A stretch of DNA of 64,000 bases, taken from Clostridiales bacterium. GTDB taxonomy: Bacteria > Bacillota > Clostridia > Saccharofermentanales > Saccharofermentanaceae. The position numbers were made by a program, and so were the translations under genes. Location: assembly GCA_017617995.1 (NCBI GenBank), contig JAFZVE010000045.1, positions 1-64,000 on the forward strand, in the 5' to 3' direction. A model generated the notes under the pieces. That model did no database searches. It was not told the origin of the DNA and saw only the letters and a list, made by a program, of their open reading frames with translations. Below are positions 45,759 to 54,673 of the stretch, one piece after another. Each line of letters begins with the position of its first letter. The first letter of the stretch is position 1.

Positions 45759-48374
45759 TCACTCCATGAGATCCGGCGCGGGAATGGAGAAGAGATACCC
45801 CTGGGAATAGTCCACTTCATAGCTGACGATCATCTTCTGGATCTCCTCATTCTCGACATACTCGGCGATGATGCAGATGTCATTTTCAGACATCTTCTTC
45901 CACGTCGAGATCAGGGCGAGGATCTTCTCCGATTCCTGATTCTCGTGGCAGTTGCGGACGATCGAACCGTCGATCTTCAGGTAGTCGGAGTGGATGCTCA
46001 GGAGATGCTGCAGATTCGAGAATCCCGAACCGAAATCGTCGATGGCGATCCGGCCGCCGAGTTCATGCACACGATCGACAAATGCGACGAGTTCATTGTA
46101 ATCGTCGATGTCCTCACTCTCGAGGATCTCAAAGATGAAGTTCTCCGGATGCGTCACCGAAGAGAGACTGTCATAGATGAGCTCGAGGACTTCCTTGTTC
46201 TTGATGTCACGGATCCCGATATTGATGCTGACGCTTTTGTCCTCGATATTGCGGAATCGCTCGAAGACCTTGCGGATCATGATCTTCGAGATCTGATCAT
46301 AAAGTACGCCGTAGATCCTGGCCACATCGAGGAAGCTGTTGGGATAATAGATCTTCCCGTTCTCATCGGCGATACGCATCAGAGATTCGTAGTGATGGAT
46401 CCGTCCTTCACGGTTATCGTGGATCCCTTGGAAATATGGGATGACCTTATCGTGATTGACCGCGTAGTTGATGACATTAACGATGTGATACTTCTCACGG
46501 ATGCTATCCTCATCGAGGCTGTCTTCCTCGGAGGCTTCGTAGACGTAGAACTGGATATTCTTGTTCTTCATCTCGACACGTGCGGAGTAATACATCGACT
46601 GGAAACTATCCTCCGAGCAACCGTCGATAACACAGAAGATCGGCACGATCGAGATCAGCTCCTCGGTATAGTTGAACAGTTCTTTCTGGAGCGTCTCCAT
46701 GTCGTGGACGAAGTTCGGAAGCGTCGTACGGTACGACGGCACGGCGATCGCGATCATCCAGTGATCGAGAAGATACATGCGGTATTTACGGTTCTCCGCG
46801 AACTTCAGACATTTCTGGATATAGTCCTTATATGTGAGTTCCACCAGATGGCTCGAGAACACACGCTCCATCTCTGACTGTTCAAGAACATTGATGATGC
46901 ACACCCGGTCGTAACCCTTGATCTTGATGTCGATACTCAGCGCCGCCTCATTGGGGATCTCTTCGCTCTTCGAGTAGAGGAGGATCTTCTCACACTCACG
47001 GACGAAAGTCAGGATCTGCCCGACCTCCGGCTCGCTCATCCGCGGTTCGAGTATACTCTCGATCTCCACGAGGAGATTGAGGACATTTCGGTTTTCCTGC
47101 GTGAGGGTCTCGGTATGGGAAAATGCGTAGGGGTTATACTCCTGCGTGTAGGGCTTCTCACCCATTACCGATACGACAAAAGCACCGCTGCCCATGACGT
47201 TTCTGCCATTGTCGAACATGATTTCTCCCGCCGTCACGCATCCGCACATATTCGAGTTCTCGTACGGGGCAAGCTCCCACTGCGCACAGTTCAGGTATTC
47301 GGAAGATCTCGCGAAGCTGACGTACCCGAAGATCGTCTCGGCCTTTGCGAAAATCTCGACACGCTGGAAGAGCGTCCGGCTGTCCGAGACCACTTTGCCG
47401 TCATAGATAAATGCGCGGCGGATCACCTTACCGGGCTTGATGTTATGCCCGGCGAAGAGATACTCTTTCTTCGCTTTTGTATCGGTCTCCTCGTGGAGGA
47501 AATAGATCTGTGCATTCGCCGGATCCGCCTTCGGGAAGATCTGCTCGAGGCTCGTGTCCGGCCGGTATTTCAGATGGATCGGGACCTTCTCATCGTCGCC
47601 GTACACATACGGGAAGAGATACAGAAGTTCCGGATGCCTGGCGATCGCATGGTCGATGCCGAACTGCACGACATCCACCGCGTCTTTTCCGTTGATCGAA
47701 AGCAGACAGGACTTAAAGGCGTCCGTGATCTCAGCGTCATCACCGAGGACCTGCGCGCCCGTGGCAAAAGAACTGAAGCTCTCGAGTTTCTCACCGGACA
47801 GGGCCGCGAGAAGGATCGCGCGGTCAGACCAGCCATGCTCGTTAAAGACGAAACCGCCGTCCATGACATCGTTCTTTCCGGACTTCGGAACCGAAGCGAT
47901 ACCACCCGTCATGGGGATGCTCGGGAAGAAGTCATTACATCTGTCCACGAACTGGTATACGTCCTGGTACTGGCCGGAGAAGAAGGTAAGCAGGAGCCGG
48001 GTATCGTCCCGGATGAATTCTTTCTTGATCTGTCCGCAGAGCATATCTACGGGAAGCGGCATGCCGGTATAGTCATCGATAAGCGGGATCATCTCGGAGA
48101 CGACGTGTGCCTCGGTCATCGTCGACACGGAGATCACGCAGCGGTTCAGCGCATAGCGGCCTTTGTTTACCACAGCGGAACAGCTCGTGCCGAAGATCAC
48201 GGCCTGCGGGACGAGTTCTTTTACGAAGCGGGCGAGTTCCACCGCCTCTTCGGAAGAATGGATCGCGGTATGAATGCGAATGAGGATATCACCCTGCTCG
48301 GCCGAAAGATTCAGCTGCTTCAAGGTGCTCGAAAGCCTTGCCTTGGAAATATACTGGAAGTTCCAGGTAAACAT
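45759..48374 (-). CDS. FIST-domain and EAL-domain c-di-GMP phosphodiesterase
   Basis: 871 residues. Residues about 30-360 match FIST N and FIST C (VIFGTSCSAVVNKG is the conserved loop), a sensory domain thought to bind small ligands such as amino acids. A linker (about 360-630) precedes the EAL domain (about 635-871). Catalytic residues are kept: ESL in place of EAL (the Glu is what matters), NIG, FEILES, DDFGSG, K in YLKIDG, EYVEN and QGYLFSIP. It should hydrolyse c-di-GMP to pGpG. On the minus strand a TATAAT box at 48413-48418 lies upstream, and AAGG precedes the ATG weakly. Expressed together with the sugar-binding-like sensor downstream. Confidence 0.9.
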   Translation of the reverse strand: MFTWNFQYISKARLSSTLKQLNLSAEQGDILIRIHTAIHSSEEAVELARFVKELVPQAVIFGTSCSAVVNKGRYALNRCVISVSTMTEAHVVSEMIPLIDDYTGMPLPVDMLCGQIKKEFIRDDTRLLLTFFSGQYQDVYQFVDRCNDFFPSIPMTGGIASVPKSGKNDVMDGGFVFNEHGWSDRAILLAALSGEKLESFSSFATGAQVLGDDAEITDAFKSCLLSINGKDAVDVVQFGIDHAIARHPELLYLFPYVYGDDEKVPIHLKYRPDTSLEQIFPKADPANAQIYFLHEETDTKAKKEYLFAGHNIKPGKVIRRAFIYDGKVVSDSRTLFQRVEIFAKAETIFGYVSFARSSEYLNCAQWELAPYENSNMCGCVTAGEIMFDNGRNVMGSGAFVVSVMGEKPYTQEYNPYAFSHTETLTQENRNVLNLLVEIESILEPRMSEPEVGQILTFVRECEKILLYSKSEEIPNEAALSIDIKIKGYDRVCIINVLEQSEMERVFSSHLVELTYKDYIQKCLKFAENRKYRMYLLDHWMIAIAVPSYRTTLPNFVHDMETLQKELFNYTEELISIVPIFCVIDGCSEDSFQSMYYSARVEMKNKNIQFYVYEASEEDSLDEDSIREKYHIVNVINYAVNHDKVIPYFQGIHDNREGRIHHYESLMRIADENGKIYYPNSFLDVARIYGVLYDQISKIMIRKVFERFRNIEDKSVSINIGIRDIKNKEVLELIYDSLSSVTHPENFIFEILESEDIDDYNELVAFVDRVHELGGRIAIDDFGSGFSNLQHLLSIHSDYLKIDGSIVRNCHENQESEKILALISTWKKMSENDICIIAEYVENEEIQKMIVSYEVDYSQGYLFSIPAPDLME

Positions 48375-48489
48375 ACCGCCTTACGCCCTCCCTACGAACA
48401 TATTCCAAGTCCATTATACAGCGGTCAGAAGCGAAATTCATCTAAAATGTCAAAAAAGATTGCAAACAAATCGAAAACAATAGAGTAGT

Positions 48490-48600
48490 TTATTGGTAAT
48501 TCTCTTGCACATATAAACTCAAGCGAGAATCGAGAGTCTCGGCGATTTGTTCCACTGAACGTTGCTGAGTATAGTATGATGAAATCTCTTCACTAAATGG
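48490..48600 (-). pseudogene. Remnant 1 of the solute-binding lipoprotein family
   Basis: On the minus strand the sequence reads EISSYYTQQRSVEQIAETL, continuing to VQENYQ and a stop (TAA at 48492-48490). It matches the last 33 residues of the intact protein at 48625-50838 (ending HYTQQRDIKQIAETLEK...AQENYQ). No start or upstream domain exists, so only the C-terminal tail survives. It lies directly downstream of the intact gene, separated by 24 nt holding a GGACA-N4-TGTCC palindrome. Confidence 0.82.
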
Positions 48601-48612
48601 ACATGTGTGTCC
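48599..48612 (+). repeat. GGACA-N4-TGTCC palindrome 1
   Basis: GGACA-TGTG-TGTCC between the intact solute-binding gene and remnant 1. The same arms recur at 52107-52120 and 54636-54649. REP-like. Confidence 0.7.
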
Positions 48613-48624
48613 TCTATTTGCTCA

Positions 48625-50838
48625 TTACTGATAATTCTCCTGCGCATAGAGATCCAGCCGCTTCTCGAGCGTCTCCGCGATCTGCTTGATATCCCGCTGC
48701 TGCGTATAGTGACTGTTCACTTCGTCATAAACGATCGTGAACAGCCCCCAGTCATACGCAGATAACTTGTCCGCAGAGTTCACCGCCTCGAGGAACCTTC
48801 CCAGCACCTTCTCATCTGCCGGATCCTTCTTATACACATAGCTCTTCAGGATCTCGTCTGTTACTGCATCCGGATTCTTCACTGCTTCACAGATGGCATC
48901 CATCACACTCTGATCTATAGGGATCCATCCGTTGATCGCGATCATTTTCTGCACATCTTTCGAGAACAGCCCCTGACACAACTCCCAGCACTTGTCCTGA
49001 TACTGAGTCGCGGTAGAAATAGCCAGGCAGCAATTCGGCATAGCCAGATGTACCGATCCACCGATGGATGGAAAACCCAGAAAACACGTCTCTTCTTTTA
49101 TCTCTTTCTCAATGAGCGCGTATTGATAGTAGTCACTGACTATACATCCTTCCATAAGGCAGATATCCTCCGCAAGCGGATCTCCATAGCCTTCCGTCCT
49201 GTCAGCGGCTGTATCCTGTGCTTCATACGCTATAGTCAGTGCTTCCTCAAGTTGTTCACGTGTGATCTTTTTCTTCCCATCATATACTCCCCAGACTTCA
49301 GTGTAGTTATATCCGATCACCCAGTACACCGCATCCGAGGCCACATCCAAACGACCATCTCTTATAGGAATACCGGTTTCCTCATGAAAATTCTGAAGCT
49401 GGAACAGATCCACATCCGCTCCCGAAGGAAAATGACGTCGCAAGCCTTGGTATCCGTTCAGCCAGTAGGAGGCAAACACCTGATAGCATTTTCCTTCTTC
49501 ATTAAACATCAGTTTTCTCGCAGGCTCCGTCAATGACATCTCCCATTCTCCGGATCCGCCGGAGAAACTCTGCATATCCAGAACCATTCCGATGCGACCC
49601 ATGTATTCATAGTCAAAATAGTTACCATAGAAGATATCCGGAGTGTTGCCCTCGCCGAAATACTTCATCAGATTAAGTTTCCCGCGTCGCATCCCCTCTG
49701 CAGACTCCCCGGCAAACTGGAAATTATAATCTTCCAGAACGACTCGATACTCGTCGTTAGTGGTATTAAAGTTGTATACGACCCAAGCCAGTGCCAGATC
49801 ATCGTAGACACTATATCCGCCGATCGTTATTTTCTTGCGGTTTTCTACATGTACAGAAGGATCATACGTAAAGAGCAGCAATTCCGTGGTTCCATCGCGA
49901 TAACCGTAACTCTTGGCGAAGTGATTATCGTCCAGAGGATAATACCGGCTCTCGAACCGTAGCGTTTTCTTCTGCGGCCGAATATCGACGCAGTTCCAGT
50001 CAGCCAGTTTCGCTACACTCATCGTCGTAAGGTCCACCTTATACTCTCCGTTAACTTTAAAGAAGTACTTCCCGCAGAATCCGTCTATACTCGCGCCTAC
50101 CGCATCTGTATCTGTCACCTGCCGACAGCTCCCGGTCTGAAGATCCACTTCATGGTAGATGTACGTCGATTCATCCTTGTCTTCGACAACATAGTAGTGT
50201 CCCTGATCCTCGAAAAAAGACTGATTATGCATAATGTGGAAATCCGTATGAATAGTCTTCTTAACAGAACCGTCGGGAGTATAGAATCCCAGATCGTTTG
50301 CACCGCCTATAACAAATCCATCTGTAATTGGAACGATAAAATTCGCGTGAAAGCCTGTATCCACGATTTTAGTCACGTCACCTGTCTTCCTATCCAGAAA
50401 AACAGCCCGATTCTCAAGAAGGGACGGATCCGGATCATCCATACTCGCTAACTGGGCCGTATCTACACCGATGTAGGCATACTCATTAGGCAGGACCGCA
50501 GATGGCAGTTGATTCCCGGGAAACTCCAGCGTAGATATCGTGTTGCCCTTAGCATCGATGGTGATTATATCCGTCCATTCCTCACGCTCATTTGTCGTCT
50601 GGTCATATTTTACGTATATGGCAGAAACACAGTAGTTCTCTTCTGCCATAAAGATACGCGAGAAGGTAGCCTCATACCCTTCCTTCTGCGGAAGATCGTA
50701 GAATACACAGGAGTATGCATCCGAGCCTGGCACGCGTTCTTCGGCTTTTCTGGATTTGCAGCCTGTTCCTGATATCGAGAGTACGACAGACAGGCTGAGA
50801 ATAAGTGAGAGTATCTTTTTCTTTCCCATATCGATCAC
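48625..50838 (-). CDS. Solute-binding lipoprotein with propeller-like N-terminus
   Basis: 737 residues. The frame can start at GTG 50838 or ATG 50829; neither has a strong ribosome binding site, so coupling to the upstream gene, whose stop touches it, is likely. Lipobox ISGTGC gives Cys24 counted from the ATG. A beta-rich propeller-like part (about 40-350) is followed by a solute-binding domain that ends in HYTQQRDIKQIAETLEK and AQENYQ. The layout equals the product at 3609-5978. Its C-terminal tail is repeated in three degraded copies nearby (48490, 52180 and 53927), so this is the surviving member of a locally duplicated family. It probably binds an extracellular ligand; no transporter genes are adjacent. 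Confidence 0.75.
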   Translation of the reverse strand: MIDMGKKKILSLILSLSVVLSISGTGCKSRKAEERVPGSDAYSCVFYDLPQKEGYEATFSRIFMAEENYCVSAIYVKYDQTTNEREEWTDIITIDAKGNTISTLEFPGNQLPSAVLPNEYAYIGVDTAQLASMDDPDPSLLENRAVFLDRKTGDVTKIVDTGFHANFIVPITDGFVIGGANDLGFYTPDGSVKKTIHTDFHIMHNQSFFEDQGHYYVVEDKDESTYIYHEVDLQTGSCRQVTDTDAVGASIDGFCGKYFFKVNGEYKVDLTTMSVAKLADWNCVDIRPQKKTLRFESRYYPLDDNHFAKSYGYRDGTTELLLFTYDPSVHVENRKKITIGGYSVYDDLALAWVVYNFNTTNDEYRVVLEDYNFQFAGESAEGMRRGKLNLMKYFGEGNTPDIFYGNYFDYEYMGRIGMVLDMQSFSGGSGEWEMSLTEPARKLMFNEEGKCYQVFASYWLNGYQGLRRHFPSGADVDLFQLQNFHEETGIPIRDGRLDVASDAVYWVIGYNYTEVWGVYDGKKKITREQLEEALTIAYEAQDTAADRTEGYGDPLAEDICLMEGCIVSDYYQYALIEKEIKEETCFLGFPSIGGSVHLAMPNCCLAISTATQYQDKCWELCQGLFSKDVQKMIAINGWIPIDQSVMDAICEAVKNPDAVTDEILKSYVYKKDPADEKVLGRFLEAVNSADKLSAYDWGLFTIVYDEVNSHYTQQRDIKQIAETLEKRLDLYAQENYQ

Positions 50839-52026
50839 TTAGCTATCCGGCTTTAAAAAGTAAGAATAATACCGCATATCTGCAGGCCCGATCGTGTCAG
50901 AGAATACAGTCTGACCTGTGATTGCGTTGATCATGGTTTTACAGTGCTCTACGCTGTTCTTACTATACACTTTCATATAGACCTGCCAGACCGGAATCAG
51001 TACAGCTTCCCGAATACCATCCTCCACCCAAAGAGGATACTCATCTGCGGTGAAGTACCGAAGTTCCATGCAGTACACTTCCACTATCTTGCCCCTCGTT
51101 TTACTCGTATCATAAGCCAGTGCTCTGGCGATCTGATCCATGCATTCTTCCGCCGGGATGATAGGCTGGTCCGATAGGATGGTTTCCGAAATCTCATAGG
51201 TTTTTCCGACAATTGCGGCAAACTGATTATCTGCATTAATACAGGTTTTCCCCCATTCCGCGAGAAAACCGCAACCTGCAGGCTGGATCACTCCATCCCA
51301 CTCGACAGTAAAGAAATCGTGTGTTGCTCCTGCAGATAGCGGGATTCCGTCCTGAAATGTCGCTATGGGAATATACTGTACTTGTGAAACATCTTGGAAA
51401 ACACGATAATCTTCTGTACCCTCGAAAAACTCAATAGGGAATCCTTCCATCGAGTAGTTCCAGGCGAGAACGGTTTCTGCGCCAGAAGCATTACACTTTT
51501 CTAACGGAAGTCCTGAAGCGTCATGTATATCGCTCAGAGAAATCTCCCTGACATTTCCCATGTTCTGTAGTGCAAGATCATGTTCGATCACACTTTCCTT
51601 TTCCTCAGAACCTATCTTTTCCGGCCAGATAGGAACACCTACGCACCAATCAATTTTGACGGCCGAACGAAACCACGCGTCAGAAACATCTCCTGCATCG
51701 GGAGTATCTCCCGATACTGCCCGGTAAACACTGGCGGTCTGCTTCCCATGATCAACGATCAGCAGATCATCGTCAATGATCAACTCAAAAGGAAGATCCT
51801 CTAACGATACGCTATACTCAGTCTGCTCAAAAGACATATCCGTAGTTTCCGATTCTGTCACCTGAACCTGAGTATCATCCTTAACCGAAGTGTCGATCGG
51901 AACCGTCTCGAGCACTCTGGACGAACTTGACTTCTGGCATGCTGAAGACAGCATGCCAAAAGTCAAGAGCATGATCACAAATACTGTTCTTCTTTTTCGA
52001 ACTAATCGTTTATTACGTGTATGCAT
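50839..52026 (-). CDS. Hypothetical lipoprotein, partner of the solute-binding protein
   Basis: 395 residues. Basic N-terminus, then the signal peptide with lipobox MLSSAC (Cys30), and a Thr/Ser/Asp linker to about residue 70. The mature part is of unknown family; its C-terminus, with AVLIPVWQVYMKVYSKN and TMINAITGQTVF, resembles the end of two-domain regulator-type lipoproteins of Firmicutes, without a clear match. The stop is adjacent to the start of the solute-binding gene, so the two are coupled and likely work together on the cell surface. Confidence 0.6.
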   Translation of the reverse strand: MHTRNKRLVRKRRTVFVIMLLTFGMLSSACQKSSSSRVLETVPIDTSVKDDTQVQVTESETTDMSFEQTEYSVSLEDLPFELIIDDDLLIVDHGKQTASVYRAVSGDTPDAGDVSDAWFRSAVKIDWCVGVPIWPEKIGSEEKESVIEHDLALQNMGNVREISLSDIHDASGLPLEKCNASGAETVLAWNYSMEGFPIEFFEGTEDYRVFQDVSQVQYIPIATFQDGIPLSAGATHDFFTVEWDGVIQPAGCGFLAEWGKTCINADNQFAAIVGKTYEISETILSDQPIIPAEECMDQIARALAYDTSKTRGKIVEVYCMELRYFTADEYPLWVEDGIREAVLIPVWQVYMKVYSKNSVEHCKTMINAITGQTVFSDTIGPADMRYYSYFLKPDS

Positions 52027-52106
52027 ACCAACAATCTAACAAATTCGATTATTTCCGTGATACGTATCATGACTTGATAATAGCATGTCCCAACATTAAA
52101 GTAAAC

Positions 52107-52144
52107 GGACACATCTGTCCCTTTATCCCGAAACGCCTGAAAAT
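52107..52144 (+). repeat. Direct repeat A with GGACA-N4-TGTCC palindrome
   Basis: A 38-nt sequence starting with the palindrome GGACA-CATC-TGTCC and continuing CTTTATCCC...CTGAAAAT. It matches repeat B at 54636-54673 at 32 of 38 positions, in the same orientation, 2529 bp apart. The two flank the AbiE gene pair and remnants. The intergenic stretch 52027-52311 otherwise holds only remnant A. Confidence 0.75.
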
Positions 52145-52179
52145 AGGATAAAAGAGCATGATCGTTCTCTGTTCACTTA

Positions 52180-52266
52180 TCACTGATAATTCTCCTAAAT
52201 ATATACGGTTAAGCGCTGCTCGAGAGTATGTGCTATCTGTTCTGGTGATCGATTCTGAGAACAAAC
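52180..52266 (-). pseudogene. Remnant A of the solute-binding lipoprotein family
   Basis: On the minus strand codons read CSQNRSPEQIAHTLEQRLTV, then YI, a stop in place of the Gln of AQENYQ, then ENYQ and TGA at 52182-52180. It aligns with the last 27 residues of the intact family member (YTQxRxxEQIAExLxxRL...ENYQ). It contains a premature stop (TAG at 52197-52195). It lies 46 nt after the AbiEii stop. Only the tail survives. Confidence 0.8.
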
Positions 52267-52311
52267 AATCGAGTCTTATCAAGGAGCACCCAAGTGTGAC
52301 AGAGCCTTGTG

Positions 52312-53193
52312 TTATTCCCAGATTCCCTTTTCAGGATTCCATTTTGTTTTCACTGTTCCTTCAAGCAGTGGACGAACAAATACTTTTATCCAGGCCATCA
52401 TATCTGTCATGGATACCTGAATAAGTGCCTTTTTCTTTTTCAGAAATGAGTTCCATCTTGTCTGATGCATCGAATCATTCAGGAACTCATCCTCGAATGC
52501 AGCAGAATCCATTGTCATCTGTGTCTTCCTATTCTCAAAGGTCTCCACGACAGCATTCCGAAGCGCTTCATAAGAGAATGCATACTTTTGAGAAAGAACA
52601 AATATGTCATAAAAATCCTTATATCTGCTGTTCAGATATCCGTTATGTATGATGGCTTCCAGCTTCTCCGCAATGGATGATTCCATCGAGTAGGCGTTTA
52701 CTCTCGGCGGATCCATATCGAGTATAACAGGAAAGTCCATCTTCACTACATCAGGATAGATTACATCTCCAAAGCCGATATCAATGCCAACCGGAATCTT
52801 TGTCCGGTCAAGATACCCTACAGCCGAAATATGAAGACCATGGTATTCATTAAACTCTGTTATGTCCTCCACAGTAATGGAGTCTATGTCAAATATACAT
52901 GCATCATCAACATCAAGAGATAGAATATCCCGGAATACGTTCTTCATTTCCTCACCGCTATTAGACATACGTCTTGCAAGCAAATCCACATCCGTCGTAG
53001 CCCGTTCATACTTGCGATTGAATACCGCATACAAAAAGAGTCCGCCCTTTAAAACAAATTGTTCCGAATATTTTGACACGGAAATACGGTAGATTGTCCG
53101 CTCCAACCCATAATAGGAAAGGGCTTCCTGAAAAGTACAGCCATTCTTAACTGAGAAGATCTTAAGCCTAGCCTTTACTGAATCAGCATTCAT
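52312..53193 (-). CDS. abiEii: AbiEii-type nucleotidyltransferase toxin
   Basis: 293 residues from the ATG at 53193, which shares one nucleotide with the stop of the upstream gene (TAATG), so the genes are translationally coupled. The upstream GGAGG within the antitoxin gene's end serves as the ribosome binding site. The nucleotidyltransferase signature FVLKGGLFLYAVFNRKY (GG motif) followed by ERATTDVDLLARR (R-x-T-x-D-x-D) is the core of AbiEii toxins. They transfer nucleotides to tRNA ends and stall growth (type IV toxin-antitoxin, phage defence). Length and order antitoxin-toxin match the family. Confidence 0.9.
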   Translation of the reverse strand: MNADSVKARLKIFSVKNGCTFQEALSYYGLERTIYRISVSKYSEQFVLKGGLFLYAVFNRKYERATTDVDLLARRMSNSGEEMKNVFRDILSLDVDDACIFDIDSITVEDITEFNEYHGLHISAVGYLDRTKIPVGIDIGFGDVIYPDVVKMDFPVILDMDPPRVNAYSMESSIAEKLEAIIHNGYLNSRYKDFYDIFVLSQKYAFSYEALRNAVVETFENRKTQMTMDSAAFEDEFLNDSMHQTRWNSFLKKKKALIQVSMTDMMAWIKVFVRPLLEGTVKTKWNPEKGIWE

Positions 53194-53780
53194 TACACAA
53201 GCACCTCCAGATATGTTCTTACGATCTTCTCGCAGCGCAGACATTTTGCATAGGCATAAAGCCTGTCAATCTGCCTGTCCCTACGTTTAAGGTAATTTCT
53301 AAGCACCTCAGCCGTCTCCTCGATCCCGATTTTGTTTCTGTAGTAGATGATATCGACCACAGTTTTCTCGATATCAAAGATGTGGAAGCAGTTATCGCCA
53401 TCCCTGATTTCATTTACTCCGAGTTCCATCCGCGATGTATCAAAATAATAAATCCTGATCTCCGGCCATTCCGGCAGCGTATTAACCTTTTTCTTCCTTT
53501 CAATAGCGACATCCACGGCATCAGGCAGGAAATTAGTAAGTTCATAATACCGTGCTGCACTCATCAGGCATATGACACCATTCGGTACAAAAGCTTCCGC
53601 GCTGAAGAAGTCGTTCTCATCACCCTTATAGGTGAGGTTCTCATAAGTGTTCCTGTTTACACGTGACAGTATGCCCTGCTCTTCAAGTTTACTAATCTTA
53701 TAATATGAATAGCCCATATTCTTTAGTTCAGCGATTGTGATAAACTTCTTGTTTTCAGCGATTGCGATCACATGAATCAC
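53193..53780 (-). CDS. abiEi: AbiEi-type antitoxin, transcriptional regulator
   Basis: 195 residues with an N-terminal winged-helix domain (FITIAELKNMGYSYYKISKL) followed by an AbiEi_4-like domain containing GVICLMSAARYYELT and IRIYYFDTSRM. In type IV AbiE systems the antitoxin does not bind the toxin but represses the promoter. Its last nucleotides overlap the toxin gene start. The genes lie between two repeats and two gene remnants, so the system probably entered this locus later. No clear operator was identified in the 150 nt upstream. Confidence 0.87.
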   Translation of the reverse strand: MIHVIAIAENKKFITIAELKNMGYSYYKISKLEEQGILSRVNRNTYENLTYKGDENDFFSAEAFVPNGVICLMSAARYYELTNFLPDAVDVAIERKKKVNTLPEWPEIRIYYFDTSRMELGVNEIRDGDNCFHIFDIEKTVVDIIYYRNKIGIEETAEVLRNYLKRRDRQIDRLYAYAKCLRCEKIVRTYLEVLV

Positions 53781-53926
53781 CTCCGCCTATAATATACACT
53801 TTCTAAAGGATGATTTCAACTAATTTCGGCAGTTGCTTTTATTAGCCGATTTTAATATAAATTTCTCCATATCATCCTGAGATGCAATTGGGGCATAAGG
53901 TTTCTCATCCCGCTGCATTTCCTCTA

Positions 53927-54634
53927 TCACTGATAATTCTCCTGCGCATAGAGATCCAGTCGTTTCATAAGTGACTCGGCAATCTGTTCGGTCGAACGGT
54001 TCTGTGTATAGTAACTGTTCACTTCATCGTATATGATCGAATATAGCCTCTGATCCATCACCGTGAGTGTATCCGCAGAATAGACAGCTTCCAGATAGTC
54101 ATCCACAACATCCTGAGTTATCTTAATTTTTCCATACTTCCGACTTGCCAATACCTGGCTGTTGATGACTTCATCCGTTTCCGATTCCGAATCAAGAAAT
54201 GCCTGGCAGACCATCTCGAGCACATCCTGCTTCACAGGAATTTCCCCGTTAGCAGCAGTAACCTTCTGAACATCCGTCGAAAAAAGCACACTCATCAATT
54301 CCCAGCATTTCTCCGAATCTGAAGCCGTTGTTGACATGGCCAGACAGCAGCTCGGTATAGCCACATGAACCGACCCGGATATCCCAGGGAACCCGACAAA
54401 GCGAATCTGTCCATTATTCCTTTGTTCCTACATATAAACACGGACAGCGAGTTTATCGTGGTGGAAATAAGAAGACTGCTCCCATTGTCAATTCCACGAT
54501 ACTCCGAAGAGCTCTGAGGACGATTAGCTTGAATTTCATACGCGAGATCGAGCAATCCCTTCAGATCGTCCTGCGTTATCTTCTTCTCATCGTCATACAC
54601 ACCCCACACATCTTGAAAACCAATGATTTTCAGG
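53927..54634 (-). pseudogene. Remnant B of the solute-binding lipoprotein family, frameshifted
   Basis: Two frames carry one homologous protein. The upstream frame (to 54634) reads IIGFQDVWGVYDDEKKIT and continues to about residue SLSVFICRNK, matching VWGVYDGKKKITREQL in the intact gene. Near 54370-54440 it shifts to another frame, which reads GSVHVAIPSCCLAMSTT, then QNRSTEQIAESLMKRL and AQENYQ to the TGA at 53929-53927. The 5' part of the gene is missing; homology stops at the palindrome of repeat B. About 220 C-terminal residues are represented. It cannot make a functional protein as it stands. Confidence 0.87.
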
Positions 54635-54635
54635 G

Positions 54636-54673
54636 GGACATGTCTGTCCCTTTATCCCAAGAGGACTGAAAAT
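54636..54673 (+). repeat. Direct repeat B with GGACA-N4-TGTCC palindrome
   Basis: Begins with GGGACA-TGTC-TGTCCC (54635-54650) and continues TTTATCCC...CTGAAAAT. It matches repeat A at 32 of 38 positions in direct orientation. It marks the exact 5' break of remnant B. Confidence 0.75.

Noticed and set aside
45525..46877. 450-codon open frame opposite to the EAL gene
   Set aside because: Antisense shadow of a gene with recognisable FIST and EAL domains; no family resemblance or ribosome binding site.
47115..48488. 457-codon frame opposite the FIST part
   Set aside because: Antisense shadow; composition is mostly Arg, His and Asp without domain features.
52107..54673. Insertion sequence
   Set aside because: No transposase gene or terminal inverted repeats were found; only direct repeats with palindromes.
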